NCBI GenBank assembly: GCA_945872855.1
Contig: CAMCAW010000011.1
Span: 1 to 35,442 of the forward strand
Source: Rickettsia typhi
Lineage (GTDB): Bacteria > Pseudomonadota > Alphaproteobacteria > Rickettsiales > UBA1997
Length of the DNA: 35,442 nt
Direction of reading: 5' to 3'
Shown here: piece after piece, positions 33,007 to 35,442 of the stretch
Numbering within the stretch: the stretch's first letter is position 1
Layout: each line of letters starts with the position of its first letter
Notes under the pieces: generated by a model
Told to the model about the DNA's origin: nothing
Database searches by the model: none
What the model saw: the letters and a program-made list of their open reading frames with translations, nothing else
Program-made: the position numbers and the translations under genes

Positions 33007-33500
33007 TTTTTTTGCAGAATTAAATCTTCGATTAGCAATAATGCAACTCCTATAAACACAAATGAATCAGCTAGATTAAAGGCTGGCCAGTGATAGGAAG
33101 CAAGATGAAAATCAAGAAAATCAGCAACGGCGCCATTTTTAATGCGGTCTGCAAGATTGCCTAGAGCCCCGCCAATTATAAGCCCAAGCGCCCAAGTTAA
33201 GTATAATTTTTGGTTGCGATAAAGCCAGACCAGCATTACAACCGTAATGATTGCAACGATTGCAGAGAAAATAATTTGGCCAAATTCTAAGTTATTAAAC
33301 ATGCCGAAGCTAACGCCATGGTTCCATACGCGTACTAAATTGAAAAAACTAAAAACTTCAATATGATCTAGTGGGACTTGGCTTTCTAGGGTTTCGAAGG
33401 CTAGTCTTTTTGAAAATAAATCAAGAAACATCGCGATAATTGCAATAAAGACGCCCAAGAAAAATAGTTTTTTGTTTTTAAAAAAGCCAGTTAGAGTCAT
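33003..33500 (-). CDS. lspA: Lipoprotein signal peptidase
   Basis: A 165-aa inner-membrane aspartyl protease that cleaves prolipoproteins after lipidation. Four TM segments are present. Motifs: DLFSKRLAF near the N-terminus, FFNLVRVWNHGVSFGMF, GGALGNLADRIKNGAVADFLDFH with the first catalytic Asp, and PAFNLADSFVFIGV with the second. The ORF track begins at GTG 33542; the ATG at 33500 gives MTLTGFFKNKKLFFLG, matching the usual start, so it is preferred. It overlaps the lipoprotein gene, a probable substrate, by 4 bp, and is divergent from fmt. Confidence 0.93.
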   Translation of the reverse strand: MTLTGFFKNKKLFFLGVFIAIIAMFLDLFSKRLAFETLESQVPLDHIEVFSFFNLVRVWNHGVSFGMFNNLEFGQIIFSAIVAIITVVMLVWLYRNQKLYLTWALGLIIGGALGNLADRIKNGAVADFLDFHLASYHWPAFNLADSFVFIGVALLLIEDLILQKK

Positions 33501-33574
33501 GTATTGCTTTGGAGTTGTTGAGTATAAATTATGACATTCCACAAATTTTTATGCGGACTAAATTTTTTAGAAAT

Positions 33575-33590
33575 CGCTATATTTATAGCG
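33575..33590. promoter_or_regulatory. 16-bp dyad in the lspA-fmt divergent gap
   Basis: CGCTATA-TT-TATAGCG is a perfect 7-bp inverted repeat with a 2-bp centre in the 116-bp region between the lspA ATG (33500) and the fmt ATG (33617). It could be an operator serving either gene, or coincidence in AT-rich DNA. No T-tract follows. Confidence 0.35.
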
Positions 33591-33616
33591 CGCGAGTATA
33601 ACAAAACAAAATTAAC

Positions 33617-34531
33617 ATGAAAATAATTTTTATGGGCACGCCGCAATTTGCCTGCCCTACTTTGCAAAAATTAATTGCGGATCCAAGTTTTGAAATTGTC
33701 GCCGTTTATACGCGAGAGCCACAGATCGCGGGCCGCGGGCATAAATTAAGCAATTCGCCAATTCATGATTTGGCATTGCAACATGGCTTGCGAGTTATCA
33801 CACCCAAAACTTTGCGCAATCCACAAATTCAGCAAGAATTTCGCGAACTGGGCGCTGATGCGGCCGTAGTGGTTGCATATGGTTTAATTTTGCCGCCAGA
33901 AATTTTGCAAGCAACAAAACTTGGCTGCATTAATCTTCATCCGTCATTACTGCCACGCTGGCGCGGGCCATCTCCAATTCAATATACATTTTTTGGTGGC
34001 GATGAAGAAATTGGCGTTACAATAATTCAGATGGATGCAGGAATTGACAGTGGCGATATGATTTTGCAGCAAAAATTTCCACTACAAAAAAACGATAATT
34101 ATGGAAATTTAGCGCCAAAATTAGCTGAGCTCGGAGCCAATATGATCATAGAATCACTTCAAAATTTGCGCGATGGCAATGCAGCTTTAACCAAGCAAAA
34201 TCAAGCCTTGGCAACATTTAGCAAAAAGTTAGAAAAATCTCAAAGCAAGATTGATTGGAATTTATCGGCTGAAGAAATATTGCATAAAATTCGCGGCTTA
34301 AGCGGCTCGCTTACGGCTTATTTTGAATTTAATGGCGAAATAATAAAAATTTACGAAGCGGAAATTGTTAGCGAAAGCGATAACGTAAAGCCTTCTGAGG
34401 TCTTTATTGATCATGCAAATAATCAGATTATTATTCAATGCGGCAAAGATCGAATTAAGCCATTAGTTTTACAGAAATCTGGAAAAAAAGCGATGACGAG
34501 TAGGGAATTTTTAAATGGGATTAAAATTTAG
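33617..34531 (+). CDS. fmt: Methionyl-tRNA formyltransferase
   Basis: A 304-aa enzyme that formylates initiator Met-tRNA with 10-formyl-THF. It begins MKIIFMGTPQFACPTLQKL and has the catalytic signature INLHPSLLPRWRGPSPIQ and the IQMDAGIDSGDMI motif. The C-terminal OB domain is recognisable (QSKIDWNLSAEEILHKIRGLS). Length is normal. It needs the folate cofactor that the pab genes feed. It converges with the ABC exporter gene, 19 bp away, with no obvious terminator between them. Peptide deformylase, its usual neighbour, is not in the window. Confidence 0.96.
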   Translation: MKIIFMGTPQFACPTLQKLIADPSFEIVAVYTREPQIAGRGHKLSNSPIHDLALQHGLRVITPKTLRNPQIQQEFRELGADAAVVVAYGLILPPEILQATKLGCINLHPSLLPRWRGPSPIQYTFFGGDEEIGVTIIQMDAGIDSGDMILQQKFPLQKNDNYGNLAPKLAELGANMIIESLQNLRDGNAALTKQNQALATFSKKLEKSQSKIDWNLSAEEILHKIRGLSGSLTAYFEFNGEIIKIYEAEIVSESDNVKPSEVFIDHANNQIIIQCGKDRIKPLVLQKSGKKAMTSREFLNGIKI

Positions 34532-34550
34532 CACGAAATCCCTCCCAACT

Positions 34551-35442
34551 CTACTTATCCATCTCAATCTCAAACTGCTTCGAATATAGATTAGCGTAAG
34601 CCCCACCCTTCTCCAACAATTCTTTATGCGTGCCAGATTCAATAATTTCGCCATGCGAAATCACAAAAATCTTATGAGCATGAATCACCGTAGAAAGCCT
34701 GTGCGCAATCACCAGAGTAGTACGATTTTGCATTAAAGTATTAAGCGCGTCTTTAATTAAACGCTCTGAAACTGGATCGAGAGAAGAAGTCGCCTCATCT
34801 AACAACAAGATTGGCGCGTTGTATAAAATGGCGCGCGCAATAGCAATACGCTGCCTTTGTCCGCCAGAAAGACGAATGCCATTTTGGCCAATTTTTGTAT
34901 GATAACCCAAAGGTAATTCTTTAATAAATTCGTCCGCCTCCGCCAATTGCGCGGCTTTGACGATTTCTTCTTCGCTAGCATTTACTTTGCCATAACGAAT
35001 ATTTTCGATGATCGTATCGTCAAAAAGCATCACTTCTTGATTTACCACCGACATGCTTCCGCGCAGTGATTTCAAGGTTACATCACGAATATCATGTCCA
35101 TCAACTTTAATTGCGCCAGAGAGCGGATCGTAAAACCTAAGAATCATGCTCATGATAGTAGATTTACCGCCACCAGAATGCCCCACAAGCGCTACAGTCT
35201 TGCCCGCAGGGATTTCAATATTTACAGAACGCAGTGCGAGTCTATCTTCTATATAGCCAAAATTTACATTTTCAAACTTAATTTCGCCATTGACATTGCT
35301 GAGCTCGACAGCATTTGGTTTATTGACAATTTCCTGTTTTTCATCAAGCAATTGATAAAATCTTGTTGCTGCCGCAAGCCCCGTTTGCACGCCAGAATTC
35401 ATGCCAGAGACCGATTTTAAAGGACGGTAAGCCATCATCATC
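34551..35442 (-). CDS. MsbA-like ABC exporter, N-terminal part beyond window
   Basis: The C-terminal 296 aa of a fused membrane-plus-ATPase ABC transporter; the frame stays open to the last base, so the true start lies to the right. Visible are the last coupling segment (VQTGLAAATRFYQLLDE, typical of the MsbA/LapB-like class) and a complete ATPase: Walker A GHSGGGKST, Q-loop NQEVMLF, signature LSGGQRQR, Walker B ILLLDEATSSLD, and switch His in IAHRLST. This matches lipid A flippase MsbA or close relatives (ABCB-type multidrug exporters). MsbA is favoured by LPS genes nearby but not proven. The stop lies 19 bp from the fmt stop. Confidence 0.85.
   Translation of the reverse strand, partial: MMMAYRPLKSVSGMNSGVQTGLAAATRFYQLLDEKQEIVNKPNAVELSNVNGEIKFENVNFGYIEDRLALRSVNIEIPAGKTVALVGHSGGGKSTIMSMILRFYDPLSGAIKVDGHDIRDVTLKSLRGSMSVVNQEVMLFDDTIIENIRYGKVNASEEEIVKAAQLAEADEFIKELPLGYHTKIGQNGIRLSGGQRQRIAIARAILYNAPILLLDEATSSLDPVSERLIKDALNTLMQNRTTLVIAHRLSTVIHAHKIFVISHGEIIESGTHKELLEKGGAYANLYSKQFEIEMDK

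Noticed and set aside
1-35442. CRISPR arrays, rRNA, riboswitches, phage attachment sites and rickettsial palindromic elements
   Set aside because: No regularly spaced repeats, conserved rRNA stretches, or in-frame palindromic insert were seen by eye; a repeat search was not possible here.

Overview
The window is AT-rich bacterial chromosome, gene-dense, with short intergenic gaps. The gene set points to a Gram-negative alphaproteobacterium, probably a host-associated Rickettsiales-like lineage. The lineage markers are LpxI-type lipid A synthesis, a PopZ/DUF2497 polar organizer, an IalB-like secreted protein, a short NrdA without an ATP-cone, a TAXI-type binding protein, Tol/Lol envelope genes and an OmpW/Surface-antigen-like barrel family. 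Gene decay is visible: an IS256-family remnant and a collapsed outer-membrane protein gene. The order-level assignment is inference; no rRNA is present to confirm it.

Layout. (1) 3-3620: the 3' part of a very large AAA+ protein whose start lies outside the window. (2) 3685-9348, minus strand: peptidoglycan block with a PBP1a, an AMIN/Amidase_3 amidase and a second, shorter bifunctional PBP. (3) 9417-12220, plus: pabC-pabB-tag (p-aminobenzoate synthesis plus alkylation repair). (4) 12263-14267: nrdA preceded by a pair of NrdR-box-like palindromes. (5) 14372-16270: tRNA-Glu(UUC), then three outer-membrane beta-barrel paralogs, the first collapsed to a remnant of about 140 bp. (6) 16318-21087, minus: flavin reductase, nuoL, a PopZ-like protein with an expanded acidic linker, and a TAXI periplasmic binding protein. 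(7) 21284-25509, plus: dicarboxylate/amino-acid symporter, lolA, tolR, tolA, a pseudopilin fused to a LamG-like domain, and a 56-codon ORF missed by the ORF track. (8) 25506-27351: a small NuoK/MrpC-like membrane protein divergent from an IalB-like protein (start codons back to back, CATATG), then a GAPDH with GapB-type cofactor-site motifs. (9) 27378-28105: decayed IS256-family element. (10) 28107-33500, minus: cca, lpxI, pteridine-reductase-like SDR, obgE, a SuhB/IMPase homolog lacking most metal ligands, a small DUF3035-like lipoprotein and lspA, tightly packed. (11) fmt on plus, then the 3' part of an MsbA-like ABC exporter running off the right edge.

How the genes fit together. Most are core housekeeping or envelope functions: peptidoglycan (two PBPs, amidase), outer membrane (LolA, TolR/TolA, LpxI, MsbA-like, LspA), translation (cca, fmt, tRNA-Glu, obgE) and reduced central metabolism (GapB-like GAPDH, organic-acid/amino-acid uptake, NuoL). 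PabB/PabC and the PTR1-like reductase, though distant from each other here, both point to a folate/pterin pathway. The most unusual loci are the giant AAA+ protein, the LamG pseudopilin at the end of a lol-tol gene run, the retained but apparently catalytically dead IMPase, and the decaying surface-protein array.
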